From Pilaira anomala (taxonomy: Eukaryota; Mucoromycota; Mucoromycetes; Mucorales; Mucoraceae), in the NCBI GenBank assembly GCA_025716855.1, contig JAIXMQ010000083.1, forward strand, positions 31,267 through 95,266: a stretch of 64,000 bases of DNA, given 5' to 3'. This document shows, piece after piece, positions 11,491-24,466 of this stretch (within the stretch, counting starts at the first letter, position 1; every line of letters begins with the position of its first letter). Under the pieces are notes generated by a model. That model was not told the DNA's origin and did no database searches. It saw only the letters and a program-made list of their open reading frames with translations. The position numbers and the translations under genes were made by a program.

Positions 11491-12361
11491 ATGCTTCGAG
11501 TTTACTCAATTATATACATTGAAAAATTATGGAATACTGCACCGACCCCAATATTGAAAGACGATGTTTCTTCCCTTCATAGCTCTACATCTTCTCTTGA
11601 AATCGCCGAAAGCTCTAGACTTATCGTACAGGAACTAGAGCAGGAAGAAGAAGAAAATATAGAAGGTACACTTGCATTACATGAACAATAGTAAATAAAA
11701 ACGGCATAGTGCTTATTCCTTAAAAATTTATACAGAACAAGATATAAAAAACCAATTGAATACCTATATCATGGAAAATGATACATCAGAGCCTGTATCT
11801 ATTATTGCTAATAGGAGCGAAAACGAGAAAAAATACGAGGAATCAGAAAAAGATAAGAATAATAATGATGATGAGGAAGATGATGATTATGAAGGAGAAG
11901 AAGAAGAAGAAGAAGAAGAAGAAGAAGAAGAAGAAGAAGAAGAAGAAAATGACGATGATAAGGGAGAAGAAGATAACAACGGAAAGAAGATATCAGTACA
12001 AGTTTTATCAGAACAGAATGAACAAACCATAAAGGCTTTAGATATTACACAAGATGAAGAAGTTTATAATGATTATTTAAATATAAAAAAAACACTTGAA
12101 TTTAAAGGACATGAATATGATAATGGAGGGGTTACTGTAACTACATCACTTTCTTCTGGATCATCTATAATCCCACCTTCTACTCCAGGATCCATTACTC
12201 ATAGTTCAAACAATGAAAAGTATGCAACACCCAAAACTACTTCTTTAATTCGAAGAGAAACGAATAAATTTAATGATAGACGCAAGAGTCTTACTAAAAA
12301 ATTGAAGAAAGCTTTAGCTGTTAAAAGTAGTGGACCAAGCAAAAGAAATAATTCCGTGTAA
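11491..12361 (+). CDS. Acidic low-complexity protein with poly-Glu tract
   Basis: Two exons: 11491-11665 and 11736-12361, with a 70-nt phase-1 intron (GTACAC...TACAG). Joined, they give about 266 aa. The N-terminus is a short ordered segment (RVYSIIYIEKLWNTAPTP). Then come Ser/Glu-rich sequence, an uninterrupted poly-Glu run encoded by (GAA)n at about 11898-11946, Asp/Asn-rich flanks, a Ser/Thr/Pro patch (SSGSSIIPPSTPGS), and a basic C-terminus (RRKSLTKKLKKALAVK). The acid-then-basic architecture suggests a nuclear or nucleic-acid-associated protein, but no domain is recognised and no function is assigned. The trinucleotide run is likely length-polymorphic. The start codon is the first in-frame ATG and could be further 5' if another intron exists. 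Confidence 0.65.
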
Positions 12362-12804
12362 CTTTAATATCGTAGGTGCGTTTTTGTTTATTTTACAAAT
12401 ACATCTTCATGCATAATTATTTATTTATAACTATCCATTACATACTGAAGAAATACATATATTACAAAAAAGAAAAGATACAACAAATACAAAAAAAAAA
12501 GATATATCCATACACATTCTATATACTTATCATTATTTATTATATACATACTATACCTTATTAAATAAACATTATTAATTTATTCCTCCTACCTCAAGAA
12601 TGATTGGAGATATGTAAATATATGAAACCATATACGTAAATTTTGAAGGAATATGCATAAATCGATTGAAACGATAAGTACTTATTTTATTTCACAACAG
12701 ATTAATAGCTATATGTGTATACAAAGAGAAGAAAGAGAGAAAGAGAGAAAAAGAAGAACTGGTCTGGTAGTGTAATAGTTATATTGATCGGATGTATGTT
12801 TATA
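12362..12804. other. Convergent 3' intergenic spacer
   Basis: Between two gene 3' ends. AT-rich with several AATAAA-like words on both strands (for example near 12563) that may serve polyadenylation, and a purine-rich (GAAAGAGA)-type patch at 12725-12755. No gene seen. Confidence 0.4.
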
Positions 12805-12811
12805 TTATTGC

Positions 12812-12876
<65 letters not shown>

Positions 12877-13955
12877 TTGTTGCTGTTGTTGTTGCTGTTG
12901 CTGCTGCTGCTGCTGCTGCTGTACATGATGATGATTATTAGTTACAGGAGAGGGCGGTATTGCATTATTAAACGGCAATGTATTAGATGAGACACTTTGA
13001 ATCATACTCATAGTCACACCATTGGCTTGTGCTACTTTGCAATCCCTATGTGCCAATAATAACGTTTTTAAATTAAGTACTTCTTCTCTTAATAAAGTGG
13101 CCTGTGTCTGTAACTGATCATTGTCTGTCGATAAGTATTCGACGCGATGTTGTAAGTTAGCTAGCCATTGTTTTTTCCTTTGTCTACATTTTAATGCGGC
13201 CTGTCTGTTCCTTTCTAAAAAGTGCTTTCTTTTACTTTCTTCGTCGTTTAGATCCTCTTCCTCTCCTTTACTATTCGTATTACTATTACTACTACTGCCG
13301 GAATCCATCCTTTGTTTTTTACTACTGTATCTGGGAAGTGATCCTTCTGTGTTTCGGCGTAAATAAGGTGTGCCATTGTTCATAGGAATCATATTTTCGT
13401 TAAGCGAATTAGGTAGATTGTTATGATAAAAATTATCTCCGCTGCCGCTAGTGTTATGGATCATTGGTACACTGCCTCTATGTTGGCCAAAATTAAATCG
13501 TTGCTCTTTTTTTTTTTATGAATAAACGAAAAGTAAATGAATGGACACGATAATAATAGATTTAATTTTATGAAAACTTACCTGATTGGAAATTAGGCAT
13601 TGTATGTTTATACATGTTGTCAAAACGCTGACTGTTATCAAGTGGAGGAATATCAGCTTGAGTAAATATGTCAGAAGCGACTATCATATTATTAGGATAT
13701 CCTGTCCATCTATGATTTTCTCTAGTATTTATATTATGTTGCTGCTCAGGTGGTATTGGGTAAGGATATGCTCCATTATATAGTCCTTCGGGTGGTGTAT
13801 CAAATACTGGCGTGTTATTTGTTTCTTCTGGGTTATCTATTAATTGTTGAGGTGGAGGTGCATTAAGATTTTGTTTGTTATTACTGTTTGGATTTGCTAG
13901 AAGGATGTCAATACCTTTTTATGATTATGATTCTGTATTATGTGTAATTACCCAT
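12805..13955 (-). CDS. bZIP transcription factor, Atf1/CREB type, C-terminal poly-Gln
   Basis: Main exons are 13914-13582 and 13505-12805, joined across a 76-nt intron (GTAAGT...AAG) in frame. The first exon may be only four bases (ATGG, 13955-13952) before a 37-nt intron, so the 5' end is tentative. The basic region RKHFLERNRQAALKCRQRKK, with the N-x7-R pattern, and the leucine-zipper heptads after it (WLANLQHRVEYLSTDNDQL) match fungal Atf1/AtfA-type stress factors that bind CRE sites as dimers. The N-terminus is Asn/Pro-rich and disordered. After the zipper come about 40 residues, a His triplet, and then 38 consecutive Gln codons up to the stop, an unusual ending. Mixed CAG/CAA codons make up the tract. 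Expected targets are stress and development genes (family knowledge). Confidence 0.85.
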
Positions 13956-16218
13956 GTTTATTGAAACAAGACTTTATTGTACTGTTTTATACAGATGTTT
14001 ATAGAGGGGTGGAAAATGAAACAGTTTAAAACAGTTAAAATAATAAAAAATGAAGTTTTAATAAGCTAGAAATGTTGTAAAAATAACAGATATTTAAGAT
14101 AAGAATCCAGAAAAAAAAAGTATTGTACGGGTAAAATGAAAGTGACTGGAAAGATCAGGGTTTTTTTTTCCAGCGCATGGCATGTAAGCGCCTTTCAATT
14201 GATGTTATAAAATACAAAAGTAGACATTTCCTATTTTAGGATTAGTGGCATCGGTATTGAAATGACAAGGCCTTAATAATTCTTTTTTTTAATGTTAATA
14301 AAGGTAAAAGATGATCAATTGTTATGTTTAATCTCGCACTTACGTTTTTTTTATTGAATATAGATTAAATAAATCAATAAAGTAAACATGTATAAATACC
14401 CGTTATTATAGCGCAAGTAATAAACGGGGTTTTTCTTTTACACTTTCGTGCTTTTATTTAGAAGAAAAAACGTTTGGCTTCTGTAGCGCTCCATATCATA
14501 TATATTATGGACCTGTAAGATATTATTTTGATCCAAGAAATAAAAATTAGTCTTGAAAAGTATTATGCATTCTTTAAGTAGAAAATTTAAAAAACCAAAT
14601 CTTATTCACGATAGATATATTATGAATTTATAGCAAATAAAGAATGTAGTTTTTTTGTATTTTTCATAGTTATGTTCGTTATAATAGGTACTTACAGTAA
14701 AGTCAGTGTAGTACTGTCTTAGCCACTTTAAAAATGTTGAAGTTATATAATATATAAGAAAATAAACTAACACTTTTCTTCGTTAAAATAAAGTAGGCAC
14801 CGTATTATTCAGTTTACACGCGATATATTATAAAAAAAGGGCATAGATTTAGGATCATACAACTACAATTTTTGCTGGTTTTGTGATATTTAAAATCAAT
14901 ATACATCATACGTTGTTGTTTTTCTGCGATATGAAAACAAAAATAAGAGCTCTTTCATATTTTTTTCTTCGAAAACATAAAGTTCCTTCTATTTTTAATA
15001 ATATTCCACCAAAAAGGATTGCATACTAAGCATATAGTTTCCTGAGGTTAGATCGTAAATCGATTTTCCATTATCATAACGAAGTTTAGACAAAGTATTA
15101 CTAATACTTTAATCTTTAATATTTATAAATGAACAAACAGTATTCATATTTTACGCTCGGAGTCTTGATTACATCTATTGATCCGCAATTGTATGAGATG
15201 ATGAGTGAAAAAGAATATATCAGTTTAAAAGTTAAAATCCTTTTCCGTTTTTTTGCAACTATAAATGATTGATATATTAATATATAGTATCACTGAATTA
15301 GGATAGATAAAATGATACTTAGGTATATAAAATGCATACTATTTCTTTTTCCACGATATGTTTCCTTTGATCTTGTTCTACTAATCGAAATTTGAGGTAG
15401 AAAATCCCCCCTTTTTTTTTATTGAAAAATACACGTTTTTTAATTTCGGATAATATATTATAAAGCAAAGTACTCGATTCTATAGAGTATTCTCTACTAT
15501 GAAAATTTGAACAAAGTCTTCCAAAAGCTTCTTGCTCCGCTGTGCTGATTCATATAATGCGGCCTATGCAGTTTATAGGTGTTAAAAAAACGATTGACTG
15601 CTCAATGACTAAAATATAATGGTGAAAAAATGTTCGTACTTTTACCAGATTTAATAGTCTAGAAATGGACTTGGATTCGGTAATATCTATGTATTTTCTT
15701 TTTTTGTGTTTTGATTTTTCTCTTCATGGACATGACATCTGAACAAAAAAAAAAAAAAATCCAAAATCCCAATTATTCTATCGCAGCATCATATTGTAAT
15801 GACATATTATATCTTCTATAAACTATTCTCTTAACTAGGTTTTATGAGGGATTTGTAATATAATATTGAAAACCATCAGTTTTTTTTCAGAGTTTAGCAA
15901 GTATATTTAGTCATTATAAATGATATGTACCACGTATGTGTCGCGGTAACGGTTATCATGTAAAACTTATAGCTGAATAAATTGCAATGTATTGATGTAC
16001 AGTGTAAACTGGCAGTTACACACGGTGTATCTCAAAGCGGAAAATATGGGAATCACTGATTCAAGCAAGTAAATTGATCACGAAACTAGTGGTTCTTTAA
16101 ATACACCAGACCCTTCACCAATGCATCGGTTATTCAAAGTAAAAAATTTGAAAACAGCTCATTGTATTTTCTCGTACTTTCCTTTTTTTTTTTACCGTTT
16201 ATCTTAACAAAAAAAAAC
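13956..16218. other. Long intergenic region, no gene recognised
   Basis: About 2.2 kb of AT-rich sequence separating two divergently transcribed genes (the bZIP gene on minus, the membrane protein on plus). Short homopolymer runs only. No ORF with a recognisable motif, no tRNA-like cloverleaf and no TIR pair were noticed. Its length next to a stress-type bZIP gene would allow extended regulatory control, but that is speculation. Confidence 0.45.
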
Positions 16219-16636
16219 ATGTTTGTGGAATATCCTTTTCAAGTTTCGATACTTGCGTCGTATTTCATACTCATTCTAGCTCTCTTGTGGAGAATATCGC
16301 CTCAACTGAAACAATGCGTGCAGAATGTTACACCTGAAATTAGCTTGTTTTTAGGTCTTGCTGTTGTCTCGTTCATTTCTACCTGGACCTACATGTTTAA
16401 ATTCTTTGCGTTTAGTTATAACGAATGGAGGGATGTCGCAGGATATAGATACAGTTTGGAAGGTATGGGATCCTTGAACGCCATTTCATACTGGTTAAAC
16501 GACGTATCACTTTTCGACAGTGCTTGGAGACAGGTATGTGTTGGAGCTTGGCAATGGTTATGGAGTCACCAGTTATGTAGCTTAACAGTGGCTGTTTGGA
16601 CACCTATATTGGCTATTGAAGGTATAGATATATTAC

Positions 16637-16718
<82 letters not shown>

Positions 16719-17504
16719 CAAAAAAGATAAAATGAGAGGATTTACTGATAAATTATTTCAGGTTTTAAACGTCGTATTCCTCACATTTGGGCATATATGA
16801 TCTTGGGTCAAGTAGTAGCTATTTCGGTTGGAGCTTCCTTATTCTTTGCAGTTATGCTATCAAACCAGCCAATTAGAAATAAGCGTGCTTCTCCAAAACT
16901 CTTGAAGGCGTTAACTTTATCTACAGTGGGTGGTATTATAACAGTTATTGTATCACCATTTGTTGCAGAAACGGGAGGATTTATGCCAAATCTTTTGGTA
17001 ATGCATATCCTCTTGGTTTTTCCCTTGGTAGCACTCAATTATATTCCAGATACTGAATTCGCATCAAACAAAACAGGATTACATGTAATGGTACTTTATC
17101 TATTAGCAGCAGGTGCTAATTTCTCTATCTATATTCATCAATGGATCGAGTGTTTAACGGTGCTTGAAGCTGAATCAAATAGTTTTACCTATGACGTATT
17201 TCATAAGTTATTCACTACCTTCTTTGGACACCCAGCACAATCCAGTATCAGCTACGATATTGTTTGTATGCAGATTATTTCAATGGCATGGATGTATACA
17301 GAAAGTAAAAAGGCGTTCAAACATATGCCCAACTGGTGTGTTTATTTATTGTTATCCACTCCCGTATTATCCGCTTCAGTAACTTTACCTCTTTTCTTTG
17401 CAGGTTGTGAGTATGAATTGATCTCTGTTAAAAAGAAGGATAAAATTGAATCATCCATAGTTGTTGAAGAAATTTCTTATCAGTTAGTTTCTTCAGACCT
17501 CTAA
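16219..17504 (+). CDS. Polytopic membrane protein of unknown function
   Basis: Two exons, 16219-16621 and 16762-17504, joined in phase 1 across a 140-nt intron (GTATAG...TTTCAG) that carries a 76-bp (GA) repeat. The spliced product is 381 aa, with roughly nine hydrophobic segments. The first lies near residues 7-25, and later ones include ISLFLGLAVVSFISTW and ILGQVVAISVGASLFFAVML. Short loops carry conserved-looking aromatic/charged motifs (SYNEWRDVAGYRYSLEGMGS, QRWLWSHQ-like WQWLWSHQ). The C-terminal tail is basic then acidic and probably cytosolic. An upstream in-frame ATG at 16162 would add a poly-Phe leader; I chose 16219 because an A-rich leader precedes it. I do not recognise a named family. 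A fungal multi-pass ER or vacuolar protein is possible. Confidence 0.7.
16639..16714. repeat. (AG)38 dinucleotide microsatellite in an intron
   Basis: An uninterrupted AG run of 76 bp starting 18 bases into the intron of the membrane-protein gene. The run is read through as RERERE if the intron is retained. It occupies more than half of the intron. Confidence 0.95.
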
Positions 17505-17583
17505 AAAAAAGGAATCTTTTCAAAACTTTTTATTTTTTAAAATGAAATATGTTTTATGAATAAATATAATAAATATGTTTTCT

Positions 17584-18990
<1,407 letters not shown>

Positions 18991-21900
18991 TTAGCAATAC
19001 AATGCATCAATTGTGTGCATATCTAGTATCCTTATTTCATTATCTTTCACAATAGCATATTGCCTTTGGGGTAATACTCTACCCTCTGTTGTCAAATCTT
19101 TACAGTCACTATATAACACATATTCTCTGTATGAAGGTTTTGATATAGTTCCATCTGTCAAAAAAAAAAAAAAAAAAAAAAAAAAGTTCTAGCTCAGGTA
19201 TCTTTTTTAATAAGTGCAAAAACTTACGCTCATTTTTAAATAACTGGAACACGGTCGATCTTTCTTCTCCTTCTTTTACAATGGTTTGATCATGAAATAA
19301 TAACTGGTCTACAAGATCATACTGTCCTGGTAGCTAGAATGAATATTAGTACAAGTTGAAATATAAGTAGTATATATATATATTTTTTTTTTTTTTTTTT
19401 TACTTTTCGTAATAATGATATAGCATGACACATCATTGCTTCTTGTTGACGTATCGTATTAATTATACTATCAAACGTTTTTTTTCCATGACTAGAGTTC
19501 AAAGTAAGGTTTTAGTTTTATACTATCTTTTAGCATCTTACTACTTATTAACTTACCGCAAGTCGTCCCAAGGGAATTCTGTTAAATCTGTGCCAAGATG
19601 TGATAAACCATTTGCTACGTGTTTACTATATCTTGCAATTGGATGTGTAGAAAGTGTATCATACGCTATTAAACCTAAAGTAGGAAGCATACTAATATAC
19701 AAATAATAATAAAAAAACGTGAATACCATTTTCTTTACACATCATCATATTCTACAAACATACATTGAGAAAAGTTCATAAATAGAAGTTGTTTCTAAAT
19801 AATATAGTCCCTTTTCTGCTTCCACAGATACATTAAATAAAGGTTTTTGTCGTTGACAAGGTATTCTACGAGAGCATTTCCATAATTCTTGCCATATATT
19901 TGTTGGTTCCGACATACGTACACTCAGACGTCCACCTCCTTCACATTTTTCATCAACAATCCAATCTCTAGGTGAATGCCAACGCACAAAATCCTCTAAA
20001 CAGGCAAAAGGATTTGCTGCTTTAAAGGCTTGCATGTCAGAATACAATTGGGCTGACTGTAATTTCGCACGCTGATGTGTAGCTATGACTGAAGTACCTA
20101 AACTTTCAAATACATCTGCTTGTTCATTAATCATATCCTCCGTCATGAATCCAGGATCTTGTGTAATTGGGATCTGCATAGGTTCCCCCGTCTTTAAAAG
20201 TTTTAAATACTCGTGCGTATGAGATTTTCCTTCAGCTACTTTAGGGTCTTTTATCGTGGCCGCTTCTGCTTCTAATTCATCTGCACTGTTGGTAGCTGGT
20301 ATATAAGGTAGACTGACAAATGGCTCAGGGATTGTGTTATTGGGTAATAGTGATTCTTCCTTTTCTTCGCTACTGGTCGATCCTTCTTCTACTGCGTCCA
20401 AGAATATATCGCTATTTTCTGAATCGGCGTCTTCAATATCTGAAGCTACAAACGAAACAGAATCCTAATTTTTTTTTCCCAGGGATTAGATTCGAGTATA
20501 ATATGTGTGACTAATTAAAAAAAGACTTACTTCAATGGCAGACTCTGAAATTGTACCATCAACAAACTTCTCCAGCATGTTTTGAAATTTAGAGCCATTG
20601 GATTGCTGACGATCAGAAGAGGCATTATCAAATAAAGTACCCATATGCTTTACTGGTTTGATATCATAATCTGTTGTATTTCCATTTTGAGGGGCATTTT
20701 GAAGTTTACGAATAATACAACAATTGACCATAGAAATTTTTTGGTGCAGCTACGAATGCAGTGTTAGGAATATATACATATATATATATATTTTCCACTT
20801 GATGCTTACAATATTATAGCGCAAGTCAATACCAAGTGTTTTACTAAAGTTAGTATCATTATTTGATGAATCATAAAGATATGGATTCAAGTCTGGAATC
20901 GGTACAAGATTTTCCCAATGCCAACGTAACTTTCGTAAAACTTCCAGCCAAATAATTTTGAAAAAACCTAAAAAGTTAGAAGCATTTTGCTTCTTACCAT
21001 TATCTGATGTAGATGAAACTTCTTCCAAACCGTACAATAACAAATTCCATAAAAAGGAACGGTAAGGTACTGCAGATCCTGTCTTTAATCGTAGACCCAA
21101 TTCTTTAGTTGTCAAATAATCTGTTGATTTAGTATCTTCTTTTTTAGGTACATATGGTTTGGAATGAAATAAAGCCATCATCACATTATCTACTTGGTCC
21201 GACTTGAAGAAGTTGACTTGTTGATCTCCTGCTATATTTCCTTGATTTAAATTAGTTCCTCCCGGTGCAAATAAATTACGCATTAAACTTATGCTGTCAC
21301 TTGTAGAATCGTCATTACTATCGTCATAAGGTGCTAAATAATCTCTATTTGAAGGATCTTTTACCCAGGATGCGACTGCTTGTTCTAATAAAGTTGATAA
21401 GTACGCACGTTGCTGATGGTTAGGTGCAAGCTCACGCGATATTTGCCATTGTTTTGCAGTTAACGCATCCATATTTGTTTGATAAGCGTCATCGAATAAT
21501 GCATCCTGTGATAATGGAAATAATGCACTCAAAGTTAATGTACGTAATGGATCATTAAATGACCCAAATTGTAATTGATGTAGTGTTCCTTGTAACGCAT
21601 TTTCTTGTTTTCCCAATTGTACATCCGCATCATCGTCATCTTCATCTCCCCAAGATTCGAAATCGTCACTAAAGCTAATCTTTCTCTTGATTGTATTATT
21701 GGTAGAGGTAGGTTTTACAACTTCGTCCCAAATTTTCCAATTTTCATCAAACCAATTTTTTAAATTGTAAGTATATACAGCTGACACCCAGAAGTCATCG
21801 TCACCTGGTTTAGCTAGACTATTTTTTTCAGCTGCTATACACCTTGGAAATAAAATACAGCACACTTACCGTAATCTTCACGATTTGATCGAAGTTTTTG

Positions 21901-22605
21901 TAAGAATAAAGTTTTTAAACCATCCAAATAAGATAATTCAGAACTCAGTGGAGTCGTTAAAGACATGTTGAATCTAACCTCCGTTTCATTCAATGCATCA
22001 TGCGTGTTAGAATTTAACATATATCCCATATACATTTCATGTCTGCTTTGCCCAACAGGCACAAATACGGGTATCCTACAACCTACATTTTGAAAGGCAA
22101 TGGCACATGCAGAGATGATTTGTTTCGCTTGATAGATATCCACAGTTGATTTTCCTCCAGGATTAAATAACTTTTTCTTCAACGAGTCGTTATTCGGCTG
22201 CATTATCAATATTCTATTAAATCCAGTCCATCGATGTAAAGGTTGATATTGTTGATATCCAAAGTTATAAAACTGGTCTGCGGCTAAAGGGAAGCTTTCT
22301 TTTCGTTCTGGTTGTCCTTCTAAGGGATGATGGTGGTAAGTTAGTTCAAATGCATCTTCACCCATTACAAGTGTTTCTCTTCTAGTAAATTCTAAAGCAG
22401 AAGGATGACTTATAGCTGCACCATGGTTTTGTAACTGTTCATTAGAAAATATACCATATGAACCATCTTTTATACCCCACGAAAATAGTGTCTCTTCAAT
22501 AGTCGTAACAAATTTTTCAAAGTTGGAAACTGAAGTATAGTCAACAAATTCATATCGCGAAAGTTCGTCACTATAAGAAGAGCTTTGTCTACGTTTTGTT
22601 GTCAT
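18991..22605 (-). CDS. RAB3GAP1: Rab3 GTPase-activating protein catalytic subunit
   Basis: At least eight exons. The N-terminal exon (22605-21870) starts MTTKRRQSSS and has FEFVDYTS-like YEFVDYTSVSNFEKFV and the conserved GCRIPVFVPVGQ. Exon 2 (21834 on) has DDDFWVSAVYTYNLKNWFDENW. Later exons carry MVNCCIIRKLQNA, CLEDFVRWHSPRDWI (the hallmark block of the family) and a final exon ending in a REYVLYSDCKDL stretch. The first intron is only 35 nt (21869-21835), forced by frame. The complex with Rab3GAP2 regulates Rab GTPases, with GEF activity on Rab18 and roles in ER/lipid-droplet traffic and autophagy (family knowledge). The start ATG is preceded by a poly(A) leader. A Tc1 transposon has inserted 63 bp upstream of the start codon, so transcription may be affected. 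Confidence 0.9.
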
Positions 22606-22668
22606 TTTTTTTTTTTTAGTTTTTTGTTTGTTAAGGAAAAAGAAAAAGAAAAGAATGCGTTTCACGTA

Positions 22669-23995
22669 CAATGAGGCACGAAAAGTTTTACATGTTAAAA
22701 CTCCGGATTTGAAGGGTTTCATGCAACATGTTGATGTTTAAACCTTTGTAGCTCTATATTCTTCTTTATAATTTTTATTTTTATTTAATAAATGCCTCGC
22801 TTAACAACTGAAAAGAAAGCTATGATTGTTGAACGCGCTAGAGGAAACGTGACACAGGAGGAAGTCGCAAACGATTTCGGTGTTGATCCTTCTACTGTCA
22901 GTAGACTTATCAAAGGATTTGAGGAAAGAGGAACAGTAGAAAGTAAGAAGAGTTCCGGAAGACCCAAGAGCTTGACAGATAGTGACAGACGCTTCTTAAG
23001 AAGACATGTGAAAAGAAACAGAAGCGCAACTCAAGACTCTATTATTAAGGAAATGCCTTTTAAAATGAGCAAATGGTTACTTCGACATGAGCTTAAGGCA
23101 ATGAACATTAGAAAAAGAATGAGAACAAAAAAGCCATATCTTGAGAATAGGCATATTAAAGAGAGATTGAAGTTTGCTAAAGAGCACAAAAACTGGACTT
23201 TGGAGCAGTGGAGGGACATTATTTGGACTGATGAATCAAGCATCGAAATCGGTCGCGATATTGATCTGAAGAAAGTATGGAGGGAGCCTAAGGAGAAGTT
23301 TTTGAAGGAGTGTTTGATGCCTTCTTTTATGAGTGGAAGAACCAAAATAATGGTTTGGGGCGCCATTCGTGGTAGTGAGAAGTCTCGTTTGGTAGTTCTA
23401 CCTAAAGGAAGGATCAGAAGCAGAGAATATGTTGACTTTGTATGCAAACCTGTCTTACTAGGTTTTTACAATAGTAAACCAGGTGCCATACTTATGGAAG
23501 ATAACGCTCCTATTCATACCAGTCGTGAGACAAATAAGTGGAGAGATGAAGCTGCTGTAAAGAAGATGAAATGGCCAGCAAGATCTCCGGATTTGAATCC
23601 AATTGAAAACATGTGGAATATACTGAAAAGGAAGTTTCATAGAGAATGGTACAATCATAGGTCTCATCGTTCGACACAAGTAATGATTGAGTATGCCTGG
23701 AGAAGTATATCTGTTGAATACGTCAATAAACTCATTGATAGTATGCCATCCCGCATGCAACAAGTGATTGATGCAAAGGGAGGCCCTATTAAATATTGAT
23801 GTAAAATAACCAAAATAATTTTTTTTAATTTTTTTCTTTTGGTGCGTTGACTATAAAATATGTCTATTTAATTATTTATGCAATGATAAGCTAAGTAGCT
23901 ATGACTGTAAAGTATGAAAAGACTTCGAAAGTTTTTTTTTTGATCTAGACAAGCATATCGGAGTTTTAACATGTAAAACTTTTCGTGCCTCATTG
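22669..23995 (+). mobile_element. Intact Tc1-family transposon
   Basis: 1327 bp bounded by identical inverted repeats of 37 bp (outermost bases CAATGAGGCACGAAAAG at both ends) and flanked by TA at 22667-22668 and 23996-23997, the standard Tc1/mariner target duplication. It encodes one uninterrupted transposase. Identical TIRs and an open frame point to recent arrival and possible activity. It lies head-to-head with the Rab3GAP gene, inside that gene's probable promoter. Confidence 0.93.
22792..23799 (+). CDS. Tc1-like DD34E transposase
   Basis: 335 aa with no intron. The N-terminal half is a paired-type double helix-turn-helix: RGNVTQEEVANDFGVDPSTV, then a GRP AT-hook-like box (SSGRPKSLT) and a second HTH (RSATQDSII...). 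The catalytic triad is visible: Asp in IIWTDESSIE, Asp in ILMEDNAPIH, Glu in SPDLNPIENMW, with 34 residues between the last two, i.e. DD34E, diagnostic of Tc1. A GAIRGSEKS stretch lies between. It is the only ORF between the TIRs and appears full length for the family (about 340 aa). It performs cut-and-paste transposition into TA. Confidence 0.95.
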   Translation: MPRLTTEKKAMIVERARGNVTQEEVANDFGVDPSTVSRLIKGFEERGTVESKKSSGRPKSLTDSDRRFLRRHVKRNRSATQDSIIKEMPFKMSKWLLRHELKAMNIRKRMRTKKPYLENRHIKERLKFAKEHKNWTLEQWRDIIWTDESSIEIGRDIDLKKVWREPKEKFLKECLMPSFMSGRTKIMVWGAIRGSEKSRLVVLPKGRIRSREYVDFVCKPVLLGFYNSKPGAILMEDNAPIHTSRETNKWRDEAAVKKMKWPARSPDLNPIENMWNILKRKFHREWYNHRSHRSTQVMIEYAWRSISVEYVNKLIDSMPSRMQQVIDAKGGPIKY

Positions 23996-24005
23996 TACAT
24001 ATATA

Positions 24006-24195
24006 CAGCCAAAGTTCGTTTTCCAAAGTACTAAATTCGCTTTTGTCGTCGACTGAAATTCACTTTTTTCGCAGCTTTTTGATTTACAAAAATGAGTTTT
24101 GACCAATCAAAAAGCGAAATTTGGAGCTGAGAAAAAGGTGAATTTCAGTCGACGACAAAAGCGAATTTAGTACTATGGAAAACGAACTTTGGGAG
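24006..24195. mobile_element. Palindromic fold-back MITE (TA-flanked)
   Basis: 190 bp, almost wholly two arms of about 70 bp. The left arm (CAGCCAAAGTTCGTTTTCCA onward) is nearly the reverse complement of the right arm (ending CGAACTTTGGGAG), with only a handful of mismatches across the arms and a ~45-bp loop. TA flanks both ends (24004-24005, 24196-24197), indicating mobilisation by a Tc1/mariner-type transposase. No coding capacity. Its TIR differs from that of the adjacent Tc1 element and from the Fanzor element, so it belongs to a third family. Confidence 0.85.
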
Positions 24196-24430
24196 TACAT
24201 ACAGAGTTTCCCACTATTTTTGGGAATTAATATGGGAATTAATGGGAAAAAATTTAAAAGTTAATAAAACTAAGTTTGAAAGTTGATGGAATAAATTTTG
24301 AAGATTAATTAAAGTTAGTTAGTAATGTGATTCTTACATAGACGTTTTAAGGCTTTACCTGTATCAAGGTTTTCCAAAGCGATAACTTAGGAGGATAATT
24401 ATTGTTTTTTTCCCCAGTTTAATCGGTCAT

Positions 24431-24465
<35 letters not shown>

Positions 24466-24466
24466 C

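Noticed and set aside
11778..12032. Poly-Lys reading frame
   Set aside because: Frame-shifted reading of the (GAA)n poly-Glu stretch in the spliced acidic-protein gene.
12715..12990. Plus-strand poly-Leu reading frame
   Set aside because: Antisense of the bZIP poly-Gln tract.
23031..23447. Reverse-strand ORF inside the Tc1 element
   Set aside because: Antisense shadow of the transposase; no independent motif.
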